A stretch of 64,000 bases of DNA from Paenibacillus brevis (GTDB taxonomy: Bacteria > Bacillota > Bacilli > Paenibacillales > Paenibacillaceae), in contig NZ_JAHLQJ010000005.1 in NCBI RefSeq assembly GCF_018919145.1, positions 214,847 to 278,846 of the forward strand. Reading direction: 5' to 3'. Position numbers and translations under genes: made by a program. Of the stretch, positions 7,275 through 15,926 are shown piece by piece (the stretch's first letter is position 1; every line of letters begins with the position of its first letter). The notes below the pieces were generated by a model, which saw only the letters and a program-made list of their open reading frames with translations, was not told where the DNA came from and did no database searches.

Positions 7275-9347
7275 CTATTTATTGGCTAACTTGATCTCGA
7301 ACACATCTCCCGCCTGACCGCCGAACACGATAACGCCATTCTCCGGCAGAAGCGCCGCCCGATTGCCACTGGCTACGGAGAACTCCACCAGCCCCCCGTC
7401 TGCCGTATAGACGGCAAATCCTCCTCCAACCGGAAGCTGTACGCTCATCGTTTTCCCGGCAGCCTCACTGCCCACCTTGAACCACCGCACATAACCCGAT
7501 TCAGGAATCGTGACTCGTGAAGCCGTCCCGCCATAAATCGTGCTTACTGCCGCTTCACTTACGTAAGTGCGGGCATCTTCCATCAGGTATTCTACTCCAT
7601 CTCGCTGCTGAAAGCTCAGATCAAAGGTATCACGGCCATTCATTACTGGAATTTCTGCGATGTTAACGGCATGATTTGCATCCTTGATCTGTGTTCCATT
7701 GGCATAGCCGCCCTTCTCATCCAGCACAAGTGGCTTCCACAGGATGGATGAAGGAACAAGATAGAAGAGAGAATTAATTTTCTCGTCCAGTGCGTAATAC
7801 GTTTTGCCTTCTCTTTGTTGCCATACCTTGGATACCTCTGGACTTAATACGTTCTCGCCCAGCTTTTGATATTCATAGTAAGCCATAAGCGTCTGTCCAA
7901 GCCCCGGAAGCTCCAGGTTGGTCCGGGTACGCATATACGTATGTCCATTAGTTTGTTCATCAAAGCTGATCAAGGTGTGGCCATCCTCACTAGTGAACTC
8001 TCCATCACCTGTGTATACGTAATTCTGTTCCGGAATCATATTGCTTAATAAGCTAGGCATGGCAATCACACCGTCTTCCATGGCTACCTCAAGGGTTGAA
8101 CCTACCGTCCCATATAGACCAGAGAACTCAAGCAATTCCCTTGGCACATCTACTTTCACAGGCGCTTCAAAGGTTGGCGGAGGCAATACTTCAGCAATTC
8201 GCCCCGTCTCCTGTAAGTAAGCCAGCATAATATTGGATGCCGAGAGCGTATTGAAGATCGAAGAACCACCTGAGGTCAGCAGCGCGATGGACAGACCTTC
8301 TTCCGGCAAGGCAATCAATGCCGCATGATAGAGAACCGTGTCTCCGCCCTTGGTCACTGCCTTAATGCCGTATTGGTCAAACGGACTGAGGTCTACGGAA
8401 TCCCACCCGAGACCATAACCATACGTATTAGTCTCATCTTCTACCCAGATGCCCTTACGATACTCCTTGGCCTGCATGGCCAGTGCAGATTCGGTAGACA
8501 TGAGCTCAGGACGTTTACCCATCAATACCTCCGAGAACAGGGTTACTTCTTCTGCGGTAGAGTAAATCCCACCCGTTCCCAGTATATTCGCATTCTCATC
8601 CGGCAAATCCCCGGCAATCCCCGGGAAGCGCACCGGACTCAACGAAGCCCGATTAAACGTATCTAATGGCGTCTTGGTATAAGTTAACCCTAGCGGCGTG
8701 CTCATATAGCGATCCAGGTATTCGTTATAGCTTAACCCACTTACTCGTTCTACCAAAAGCTGTAGCAACTGAAATCCATCATTGGCGTATACCGAATATT
8801 CTCCCGGATCGGATTTCAGCCGCTCGTTCCGCAAATTTTCCAGCAATGTATCATAGTTCTGCGAGTCATTATCCGCCATCAGCATACTATTCTTATAATG
8901 GCTACCATATAATCCTGCCGAATGATTCATCAGCATCCGGGTTGTGATCTGTTTGTAGCGTTCATCGGCCATTTGAAAATCGGGAATATAGTCTGTCAGC
9001 GGACGATCAAGGTCCACCTTCCCAGCATCAACCAGCATCAGCACGGCCGCGGTAGAGTACACCTTGCTCACGGAACCGATACCAAACATAGTATCTTTGG
9101 AGACTGCCTCCTGCTTCCCATCTTGCGTGACCCCAAGTCCACCAGACAATACAACCTTTCCTTGATCGCGAATCGCATATTGCACGCTATTTACGCCATA
9201 ATCCCGAACGAGCACTTCGGCAGCTTCCCGCGCTTTGCGCTCGGCGAGTCCGACATCCTTATGATCTGCTGCACCAACTCCAGCTACCGGCAAAGCGAAC
9301 ATCAGGGCTGCAATTGTAGCCACGCCTAGCTTTTTCAATGTATTCAT
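7275..9347 (-). CDS. Secreted serine hydrolase, class C beta-lactamase / PBP4*-like
   Basis: About 690 aa. The start at 9347 is chosen because GAGGAGATC lies just before this ATG, and the protein then opens with a clean signal peptide (basic MNTLKK, hydrophobic core, AGVGAADHKD cleavage region); the longer reading has no ribosome site. Residues about 30-390 form the beta-lactamase/transpeptidase fold with SxxK as GSVSK (catalytic serine and lysine) and YxN as YAN. Residues about 430-690 are extra beta-rich domains typical of large Firmicute esterase or D-aminopeptidase-like members. Likely exported and cell-wall- or peptide-directed; substrate unknown. It is a single transcription unit with its own terminator. 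Confidence 0.88.
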   Translation of the reverse strand: MNTLKKLGVATIAALMFALPVAGVGAADHKDVGLAERKAREAAEVLVRDYGVNSVQYAIRDQGKVVLSGGLGVTQDGKQEAVSKDTMFGIGSVSKVYSTAAVLMLVDAGKVDLDRPLTDYIPDFQMADERYKQITTRMLMNHSAGLYGSHYKNSMLMADNDSQNYDTLLENLRNERLKSDPGEYSVYANDGFQLLQLLVERVSGLSYNEYLDRYMSTPLGLTYTKTPLDTFNRASLSPVRFPGIAGDLPDENANILGTGGIYSTAEEVTLFSEVLMGKRPELMSTESALAMQAKEYRKGIWVEDETNTYGYGLGWDSVDLSPFDQYGIKAVTKGGDTVLYHAALIALPEEGLSIALLTSGGSSIFNTLSASNIMLAYLQETGRIAEVLPPPTFEAPVKVDVPRELLEFSGLYGTVGSTLEVAMEDGVIAMPSLLSNMIPEQNYVYTGDGEFTSEDGHTLISFDEQTNGHTYMRTRTNLELPGLGQTLMAYYEYQKLGENVLSPEVSKVWQQREGKTYYALDEKINSLFYLVPSSILWKPLVLDEKGGYANGTQIKDANHAVNIAEIPVMNGRDTFDLSFQQRDGVEYLMEDARTYVSEAAVSTIYGGTASRVTIPESGYVRWFKVGSEAAGKTMSVQLPVGGGFAVYTADGGLVEFSVASGNRAALLPENGVIVFGGQAGDVFEIKLANK

Positions 9348-9445
9348 AGGGTGATCTCCTCTCTTCTCCATCCAAATTCTTTGATTGAGTCTCATTATAC
9401 GGATGAATTTCTTCACGAGCATGGAAAGACCCCGAAACGAAAAAA

Positions 9446-9483
9446 AAGACCCCTGAACAGCATTTTTAGGCTGAGGAGTCTTT
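9446..9483 (-). terminator. Terminator overlapping the kinase stop codon
   Basis: On the minus strand AAGACTCCTCAGC pairs with GCTGTTCAGGGGTCTT, followed by TTTTTTCG. The last codons and stop of the histidine kinase lie inside the hairpin. Confidence 0.75.
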
Positions 9484-10779
9484 GGTTGAGAAAGGGATCA
9501 TCACCATGTTGTCAAACGTGTGATTGTCAGATTCAATCGTCATATGTCCGCCGTATTTCTCACAAATTCGCTCAATATTGACCAAGCCAAAGCCGTGATA
9601 ACCAGAGCTTGCCTTCCGGGTACTCAGATCGCTCATCTCACGGTCTACATAATTGCGGACGCAAATCAAAAGTGCAGATTTATTGGAACGAATCTGAATC
9701 CGGATATGTCGGTCCTGCGCGACCCGTACCTTCTTGGAAGCCTCTACTGCATTATCCAGCAGATTCCCCAGCACGACGCAAAGATCATAGCGTTCGATTC
9801 CAAGCTCCCGATCCTGCAAGCTAAGCTCCGTATCCACGCGAATACCGTTCTCCTGACCGATGTTCAGCGCGTTCGTCACCAACGCATCGACGACCAGGTT
9901 CCCGGTGTTCACCCGATGGTAAGCATGCTCCACTTTATTCAAGATTACCCGGACATGCCGGCTTGCCTCGTCCACCTGTCCCTGTTCAATGCACTCTGCG
10001 ACATAGAGCAGCTGCTTGTTATTATCGTGGATAATGCTTTTAATTTTCTTGAAGCTATGCACCGTCTTCTCGTAGTTCGCATCCTGATAATCCATCTGCT
10101 GCTGAAGCCCGGCATTCTCCTGCGACAATTGGAATCTGGCAATGACGGTGTCCAGTATATAGACCACCAGCACATTCAGCACGATGGAACCGATAATGGA
10201 GATGAAGTAATGAATGTTCTTCTCGCTGTAGACAGACAGCACGTTCACTTGATAGATGCTGATGATCGGCACGCTTAGAAACATCAGGTAATAGCGTGAA
10301 TGCAGAGGGAAGCTGCGGCGTTTGGCAACGAACCGGATTATCTGTACGACGGCAAACATGATCATACTGCTCAGCAAAATACTCATCTTGGCAACCAACA
10401 TCTCTTCCCGTGCCTGCACGATCTCCCAATTGTCCAGAACCACAGAGGTCGAAGGATTGAGCAAATACAAACAGAGTAAGTTAATGAGGGAGATCAGCAC
10501 GGCGTACAGCACCGAGAAGATCACCCTCATGCGCATCTCCACTTCATACCCCATCGCTAGACTGAAGATGACGAATAGGGCGATTAAGGAGGACAAAATT
10601 GGTGTGAAGTAGACGCTCATATACAAAAAATTCAGCAGAAGAAAGAGAAGAACAAACCATTTCTTCGTCGGCTTGCTCTTCTCCTTGCCAAACACGGAGT
10701 TAAAGTAGAAGTTCACCTGCACGGCCATAACCAGCACCACACTCAAATTAAGAAAAAGCAGCATACCGTCCATCCTCAC
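9466..10779 (-). CDS. AgrC-type (GHKL) sensor histidine kinase
   Basis: A 437-aa membrane kinase. Residues 1-210 hold about six hydrophobic segments. The dimerisation region carries the phospho-accepting histidine in IKSIIHDNNKQLL. The GHKL ATPase domain shows the N-box VVLGNLLDNAVEAS and the G-box GYHGFGLVNI. This is the HPK10 class, which usually senses peptides or cell-envelope signals and pairs with a LytTR regulator; that partner is the gene directly upstream, overlapping by 4 bases (ATGA). No AgrB/AgrD-like peptide genes are visible, so the ligand is unknown. Confidence 0.9.
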   Translation of the reverse strand: MRMDGMLLFLNLSVVLVMAVQVNFYFNSVFGKEKSKPTKKWFVLLFLLLNFLYMSVYFTPILSSLIALFVIFSLAMGYEVEMRMRVIFSVLYAVLISLINLLCLYLLNPSTSVVLDNWEIVQAREEMLVAKMSILLSSMIMFAVVQIIRFVAKRRSFPLHSRYYLMFLSVPIISIYQVNVLSVYSEKNIHYFISIIGSIVLNVLVVYILDTVIARFQLSQENAGLQQQMDYQDANYEKTVHSFKKIKSIIHDNNKQLLYVAECIEQGQVDEASRHVRVILNKVEHAYHRVNTGNLVVDALVTNALNIGQENGIRVDTELSLQDRELGIERYDLCVVLGNLLDNAVEASKKVRVAQDRHIRIQIRSNKSALLICVRNYVDREMSDLSTRKASSGYHGFGLVNIERICEKYGGHMTIESDNHTFDNMVMIPFSTKDSSA

Positions 10780-11516
10780 TCCGCCTTCAAGACCATAAAT
10801 TTTGTACAGGCATCCTTGACTTCCTTCATCTTGGACCGGCCGATCGGTAACTGCATGCCGTTCGACATCACCACCTGTCCCCCGGAAAACTTATGCACAT
10901 GCAATAAATTAATCAAAATGGAGCGGTGGATTTGCAGAAAGCGTTCCGCCTTGAGCGCCGAGGCATAGCCGGAAACTAACCCCTTACCTTCGTAGACGGC
11001 ATGTGTGGTCGTGAACTTGAGTTTATTCTTGACCGTTAAACTCTTCACGACCTCAATGGCAATAATCTCATCTTGTCTAAGCACAATTTCTTCATGCGCA
11101 GATTTGATAATCAGAATATCTGACTCACTTTCCTGGAAGAAACGGCATACCTTCAACATTTTCTCTTCAAATACCTCAGGCTCCACCGGCTTGATCAGAT
11201 ACTGAAACGTGATGACATCAAAGCTCTCCAGCATGTACTCCGGATAGCTGGTCAGGAAGATGATCTGCTCACTCTGCCGCTTCATCTCCCGCAGTCTCCG
11301 GGCCGTCTCTATTCCATTCCGTCCATTCATTTCAATATCCAGAATAAGAATATGGAACGGTTCGCCACCGGCCTCATAATACTCGATCAAATGCTCTCCA
11401 GCCTCAAATGCCGTGACTTCAAAATCAATTCCGCTCTTGACCGATAGGGCAAGCAGCAATTGCCGGACCTGCTCCCGCTGCCGCTCTTCATCATCACAAA
11501 TCGCAATACGATACAA
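10776..11516 (-). CDS. LytTR-family response regulator
   Basis: A 246-aa regulator. Receiver domain, residues 1-120: acidic pair in CDDEERQ, phospho-acceptor aspartate in LILDIEMNGRNG, later T/S and K in FLTSYPEYML and YLIKPVEPE. LytTR DNA-binding domain, about 140-240: the pattern RFLQIHRSILINLLHVHKF and LPIGRSKMKEV. It is the partner of the overlapping histidine kinase gene. It starts 24 bases after the MFS transporter, so the pair is probably the 3' half of a ROK-MFS-regulator-kinase operon. Confidence 0.93.
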   Translation of the reverse strand: MYRIAICDDEERQREQVRQLLLALSVKSGIDFEVTAFEAGEHLIEYYEAGGEPFHILILDIEMNGRNGIETARRLREMKRQSEQIIFLTSYPEYMLESFDVITFQYLIKPVEPEVFEEKMLKVCRFFQESESDILIIKSAHEEIVLRQDEIIAIEVVKSLTVKNKLKFTTTHAVYEGKGLVSGYASALKAERFLQIHRSILINLLHVHKFSGGQVVMSNGMQLPIGRSKMKEVKDACTKFMVLKAE

Positions 11517-11540
11517 GAAGCCGCCTCCTATCTCGCTTGA

Positions 11541-12785
11541 TTAAATCAGTTCCCCGCGTCTTTTGAGATAACGATATAATACAAAACCGCAAAGCGTACA
11601 CAGAAGAGCACACAGTCCGATAAATGCGTATCCCGCCTGTAGCCCGCGCAATAGCCCCATCTGTGTCGCTTCTCCGTACATTTTTTTGACCGTTTCAATC
11701 ACAAACCCAATCAGATAATTCCCAATAACACTACCAAGTCCCATCAAAGTAACGGTAAAGGTGATGGCCGTGTCACTCCCGCGCGGATAGCGCTTGGCAA
11801 TAAAGGCCATGACCGTTGGATAAATCATCGCGATGCCCAGCCCTGAGGCAGCAAACAGAAAGGACCACCGTTCCCCTCCGACAATCGCGATAAATGTGCA
11901 TGCCGCCGAGAAACCAGAGAAAATAATCAGAGACAGGGTGAAGCCAATTTTGTCCGTCACTGGGCCGAGCACAAGCCGTCCTACCGAGAATAGCAGGAAG
12001 AAGATCGATAATAGGCCGGATGCCTTGACGGTATCCCAATGGTACGCCTTCTCCAGAAAATTGACCAGCCAGCCCCCAACCGCGAGCTCGGATACCACGC
12101 CAAAGGACAGGATGAGCACCATCCACCATAATGCCGGGTCCCGCGTCAACTCCTTAAACGGGGTTCGGCTCTCCAGCGGCAAATCGTCCCCCGGAAATTT
12201 ACTATACAATGCGCTCAGGATGGGAAGCAAAGATAAGGAGAGCATCACCAGGTACATGCCCCGCCAATCCAGCGTATGTCCAAAGACTTGCATCGACATG
12301 ACGCCGGTGGCCAGCAAAGGCGCAACGGTCGAACTGATTCCATAGAAAAAGTGCGACAGGTTCATCATCGTACCTACATTTTTGACAAAAATTCTAGCAC
12401 CCAAAATAGCGAGAGCAATCTCAAGCATACCGTTGCCGATATACATGAGGAAATAGGAACCTGCAAATAGCGGATAGGTGTGGGACAAGAAAATGAAAAC
12501 CCCGGAGAGCAGCATGGAGGCGAAAGACATGATACTTGTCGCCTTGATCCCCCATTTTCGTACCAGGATAGCTGTAAAGGAACACGCAATGAGATAACCG
12601 AGTGCATTCAAGGATAATAAGCTGCCTAGCTGCTCTTCGTTCAGATTGAAGTCAAATTGAATTCTAGGTATGGCGGGTCCCTTAATATTTTCCGAGATGC
12701 CGAAAATAATAAAGCCTAAAAAAATCGTTACGAGTTGCATGATATACATCTTGTTTTTGCTTATGTAGCCAGTTCGTAATTTCAA
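11541..12785 (-). CDS. MFS transporter, sugar-type
   Basis: A 414-aa major facilitator with about 12 hydrophobic segments, a typical size. The N-terminal half reads MQLVTIFLGFIIFGISEN and has the loop motif ILVRKWGIKATS after the second segment; the halves are joined by a hydrophilic stretch near residues 195-215. It resembles MFS members placed beside sugar regulators (FucP-like or unclassified). The ROK regulator gene lies 18 bases upstream on the same strand, which suggests control by, and transport of, a sugar or sugar derivative. Substrate not identifiable from sequence. Confidence 0.85.
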   Translation of the reverse strand: MKLRTGYISKNKMYIMQLVTIFLGFIIFGISENIKGPAIPRIQFDFNLNEEQLGSLLSLNALGYLIACSFTAILVRKWGIKATSIMSFASMLLSGVFIFLSHTYPLFAGSYFLMYIGNGMLEIALAILGARIFVKNVGTMMNLSHFFYGISSTVAPLLATGVMSMQVFGHTLDWRGMYLVMLSLSLLPILSALYSKFPGDDLPLESRTPFKELTRDPALWWMVLILSFGVVSELAVGGWLVNFLEKAYHWDTVKASGLLSIFFLLFSVGRLVLGPVTDKIGFTLSLIIFSGFSAACTFIAIVGGERWSFLFAASGLGIAMIYPTVMAFIAKRYPRGSDTAITFTVTLMGLGSVIGNYLIGFVIETVKKMYGEATQMGLLRGLQAGYAFIGLCALLCTLCGFVLYRYLKRRGELI

Positions 12786-12803
12786 GTGAGTAATGCCTCC
12801 TAA

Positions 12804-13832
12804 TTATCTACGTTCCACTAATTGCAAACGGTAAGTCAAGCTTTCTAATGCCAGGGTGATAATACCCGTTAAATATTCATGATGGATGTCATTCTTAATC
12901 GTAAGCAGGGGCATATGCTCCTTCGGAATATACTTCATGCAGCTCTCCGTTAACGGCTCCAGCATGGACGGATGGGTTAATTCCCCCGTTACTGCGATGG
13001 ACACCGGATTCATGATCGCGATGATGGAAGCAAGAACCTGGACCGCGTTGGTCATAAAGTGCTCCTGCTCATGCCACTTCGCCAACTGCTCTTCCCTGGT
13101 CATACCAAACGGCAGATAGGATACCTCACCCGCAAAGTGCGTATGTCCGGTCACCATACGACCATTCACAATAAAGCCGGCACCGGGAAAATGGTTGTTA
13201 GGGAAGGTCACGACGGCCACCGTCTTGTCTTCTTCGACATCTTGCAGGTTGTAAAAGCCATAGACCGCAAGATTCATGTCATTTTCAATAATGACGTCGA
13301 TACCGTACTTCTCCTCTAACCAAGGACCAAGGGCGAGTCCGGCTAAGGCAGCAACATCGCAAATCCCGATAACCCCATGATGGGCTACACCGGGAATCCC
13401 GATGCCGATCGCCTTGATGTTGTCGTACTTCTGAATCAATTCCCCAATGATCAAATCAATTCGCGATCGGTCGATAGGCGGGAGGCTCCTAACCTCCTCT
13501 TCCACCATCTCGCCCATCAGATTAACGATGGCATAGCTAATGGAATGGGCGCCGCTCTCTGTTTTCACCAACAAGCATAGTACATAAGCATAATCGGCAT
13601 TAAACATATATTGTCTGGCCGGGCGCCCGCCGCTGGACTCCTCGAATTCCGTCTCAAGCACCTCTCCGCTCTCAACCAGTTCATTAAGGATCGTCCCGCA
13701 GGTTGCCACGCTTAAACCGGTGCTTCCGGCAATCGATGCCTTCGTACCGGTCCCTATAGCCTTCAAGGTATTTTTAACCAATTCCACATTGATTTTTTTC
13801 ACTTGCCGTGTATTATGGGAGGTAGGTATCAT
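12804..13832 (-). CDS. ROK-family transcriptional regulator
   Basis: A 342-aa NagC/XylR-type regulator. Residues about 12-75 are the winged helix: VELVKNTLKAIGTGTKASIA, then TGLSVATCGTILNELV, then the wing with SGGRPARQY. The ROK sugar-binding domain follows, with IGIGIPGV, IIENDMNLAVYG and a late AITGEL region. Not every ROK kinase motif is kept (the phosphate-loop DxGxT is degenerate), as expected for a regulator that binds but does not phosphorylate sugar. First gene of the likely operon running left to the AgrC-type kinase; divergent from the SDR gene. Confidence 0.9.
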   Translation of the reverse strand: MIPTSHNTRQVKKINVELVKNTLKAIGTGTKASIAGSTGLSVATCGTILNELVESGEVLETEFEESSGGRPARQYMFNADYAYVLCLLVKTESGAHSISYAIVNLMGEMVEEEVRSLPPIDRSRIDLIIGELIQKYDNIKAIGIGIPGVAHHGVIGICDVAALAGLALGPWLEEKYGIDVIIENDMNLAVYGFYNLQDVEEDKTVAVVTFPNNHFPGAGFIVNGRMVTGHTHFAGEVSYLPFGMTREEQLAKWHEQEHFMTNAVQVLASIIAIMNPVSIAVTGELTHPSMLEPLTESCMKYIPKEHMPLLTIKNDIHHEYLTGIITLALESLTYRLQLVERR

Positions 13833-13917
13833 GGAATCACTTCTTTCTTAGCCTACTTTTTTTAACTCTTTTAATAAGAGGAATATAAATTGACCCGGAA
13901 TAAATGTCAAGGAGGAA

Positions 13918-14757
13918 ATGATGGAGCCTAAAATTTGTCTAGTTACAGGAGCGAACTCCGGCATTGGCTTTGCTACCGCTGAAGGATTAGCGAAACAAGG
14001 CGCTCATGTGGTGCTTGTCAGCCGCGATGCGAAGCGTGGAGAGGATGCACGGCAGGAAATTACGAGTCGCACCGGTAATTCCGCTATTGATGTGTTGGTG
14101 GGAGATCTGTCTTCCTTTGCAGATATTCGCCAGCTTGCCGAGCAAGTTGGCGAGCGCTATGGACGATTGGACGTACTAATCAATAATGCCGGGGGCGTAT
14201 TTTCACAGAAACAGCTTAGTCAAGACGGTTATGAAATGACCTTTGCCGTGAATTATTTGGCTCCCTTCCTGCTAACCCATTTGCTGCTCGACTCCCTGAA
14301 GGCTTCCGGCGCGGGGCGTATCATTAATGTAGCTTCACGTATGCAGACCAACCAGCTCAGGCTTGAATTTCTGCCGAAGCAAGATGCCGGCAGATATTCC
14401 GGCATGAACGTCTATAAACAAGCCAAAACAGCCCTGCTGATGTTGACCTATTTCCTGGCCAAGCAATTGCCGAAGAATGAAGTCACTGTAAATGCTCTGC
14501 ATCCGGGAGTTATCTATACACCTCAATCCGCAAGATCAGCGCCCTCCTTCGTCCGTCCCTTGATGAAGCTAGTGATGCAAAGTCCGGAGCAAGGGGCTGC
14601 GACCTCGCTTTATCTGGCTACCTCACCAGAGGTAAGCCAGATTACGGGCAACTATTACACCGGGCTGCAGCCTGTCCGCACTGTCCCGATCTCCTACGAT
14701 GCGGCGCTTCAGCAGCAATTATACGAGCAAAGCCTGATCTGGACGGGATTAAGTTAG
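13918..14757 (+). CDS. Short-chain dehydrogenase/reductase
   Basis: A 279-aa classical SDR oxidoreductase. NAD(P) is bound by TGANSGIGFA (residues about 9-18); SRDAKR after the second strand suggests NADPH preference. NNAGG stabilises the fold, and the active site is VAS followed by YKQAK (Tyr and Lys of YxxxK). It is closest in pattern to the retinol dehydrogenase/WW-oxidoreductase-like group of bacterial SDRs, whose substrates are often unknown. The ATG is preceded by AAGGAGGAA. Monocistronic, divergent from the ROK regulator and closed by a strong terminator. Confidence 0.92.
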   Translation: MMEPKICLVTGANSGIGFATAEGLAKQGAHVVLVSRDAKRGEDARQEITSRTGNSAIDVLVGDLSSFADIRQLAEQVGERYGRLDVLINNAGGVFSQKQLSQDGYEMTFAVNYLAPFLLTHLLLDSLKASGAGRIINVASRMQTNQLRLEFLPKQDAGRYSGMNVYKQAKTALLMLTYFLAKQLPKNEVTVNALHPGVIYTPQSARSAPSFVRPLMKLVMQSPEQGAATSLYLATSPEVSQITGNYYTGLQPVRTVPISYDAALQQQLYEQSLIWTGLS

Positions 14758-14759
14758 CC

Positions 14760-14821
14760 AAATAAGAGAAAGGCCGTGAAAGGAGGCTGTATAGCTCCCT
14801 TTCACGGCCTTTCTCTTATTT
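14760..14821. terminator. Long bidirectional terminator between SDR and fructokinase
   Basis: A perfect or near-perfect stem of about 24 bases (AATAAGAGAAAGGCCGTGAA with its complement) around a 13-base loop. It ends in TTATTTG on the plus strand and TTATTTGG on the minus strand, so it can stop transcripts from both the SDR gene and the convergent fructokinase gene. Confidence 0.85.
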
Positions 14822-14868
14822 GCTCATTCGATATCTAATTGGACCTTCCACTCACTATACGCCACCTC

Positions 14869-15738
14869 TTAGATTGCAGCAATTCCCAGCGCGAGCGCTC
14901 CGCATAATCCGGCGTTGTCTCCCAAGGCCGGAGGAACGATATAATCGTCCATATCGTCAAGAATAGCAGGGGAAGCAACGTATCCGTTTAAGTTCTGTGC
15001 CGCTTGCGCACGGACTAACGGGAACAACTGCTCCTGGTGCATGACCCCGCCACCGAGAATTACTTTTTTCGGCGATAACAATAGAATCACCCCTGAAAGG
15101 GCCTGACCCAGATAGTAAGCTTCCATCTCCCATGCTTTATGATCGTCCGGCAATTCGTTTCCTTTCACTCCCCAGCGTTTTTCGATTGCGGGTCCGCTGG
15201 CCATCCCCTCCAAGCAGTCATCATGAAAAGGACATACCCCTTTGAAATTGTCCTCCGGATGCCGCCGGGTTAAGATATGCCCCCCTTCCGGATGGACCAG
15301 GCCATGCACCAATTTGCCTTCCGCGTACACCCCGACGCCAACGCCCGTTCCGATCGTATAGTAAACGCAGCTATCCAATCCCTTGGCCGCGCCCCACTTC
15401 GCCTCGCCGAAAACAGCAGCGTTCACGTCGGTATCGAAACCGATCGGTACCGTAAAGAAGCGCTTCATATATCCGACGAAGTCAAATCCCGCCCATCCCG
15501 GCTTCGGCGTCGTGGTCACCAGCCCGTAAGCGGGACCGGAGCGATCCAGGTCGATCGGCCCAAAGGATCCGATGCCGAGCGCCTCAATACCCTTGTCCCG
15601 AAAAAACGCGACCGATTGCTCCAATGTTATCTCCGGCGCTTCCGTCGGAAAGCTGATTCGTTCGAGTATTTCCCCCTGTTCATTTCCGACACCGCATATA
15701 AATTTCGTACCTCCGGCTTCAATCGCACCGATTCTCAT
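14869..15738 (-). CDS. Fructokinase, ROK family
   Basis: A 289-aa ROK sugar kinase of the ScrK/GmuE type, phosphorylating fructose (or mannose) at C6 with ATP in the cytoplasm. Visible motifs: phosphate loop AIEAGGTKFICGV, catalytic Asp in FDTDVNAAVFGE, adenosine region YTIGTGVGVGV, and the zinc cluster of ROK kinases HILTRRH ... CPFHDDCLEG. Length is normal. It is divergent from the GH32-like/ABC/GH172 operon and shares with it a near-identical palindrome at 15786-15799, so it most likely supplies the first metabolic step for the fructose released by that operon. Confidence 0.92.
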   Translation of the reverse strand: MRIGAIEAGGTKFICGVGNEQGEILERISFPTEAPEITLEQSVAFFRDKGIEALGIGSFGPIDLDRSGPAYGLVTTTPKPGWAGFDFVGYMKRFFTVPIGFDTDVNAAVFGEAKWGAAKGLDSCVYYTIGTGVGVGVYAEGKLVHGLVHPEGGHILTRRHPEDNFKGVCPFHDDCLEGMASGPAIEKRWGVKGNELPDDHKAWEMEAYYLGQALSGVILLLSPKKVILGGGVMHQEQLFPLVRAQAAQNLNGYVASPAILDDMDDYIVPPALGDNAGLCGALALGIAAI

Positions 15739-15785
15739 TGTTAGCTCCTCCTCTGTAAGTGTTTCCGTGTATATTTTACTATTAA

Positions 15786-15799
15786 GAAAAACGTTTTAC
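15786..15799. promoter_or_regulatory. LacI-type operator copy near the fructokinase promoter
   Basis: GAAAAACGTTTTAC differs by one base from the perfect palindrome at 15896-15909. It lies 48 bases upstream of the fructokinase start. Shared control by the LacI protein at 21775-22773 is the simplest reading. Confidence 0.6.
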
Positions 15800-15861
15800 C
15801 ACATCATTTTTTTATCTCTGAAAACAAAAGTATTTATCGATATTTATAAGCAATGTAACCG

Positions 15862-15909
15862 TTGACAAGATAATAAATTATGTTATTATGATTTTGTAAA
15901 ACGTTTTAC
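15862..15909 (+). promoter_or_regulatory. Promoter and palindromic operator of the sugar operon
   Basis: A -35 box TTGACA at 15862-15867 and TATTAT 16 bases later form a strong SigA-type promoter. The perfect 14-bp palindrome GTAAAACGTTTTAC at 15896-15909 sits over the expected transcription start, an ideal place for a LacI-type repressor. A second copy with one mismatch lies at 15786-15799. The centre is ACGT, as in many LacI-family sites; the spacing differs from a CcpA cre box. Confidence 0.7.
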
Positions 15910-15926
15910 CAAATGGAGATGACAAG

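Noticed and set aside
15896..15909. CcpA cre box at the sugar operon promoter
   Set aside because: The perfect palindrome has the ACGT centre with half-site spacing that does not fit the cre consensus; a local LacI site explains both copies better.
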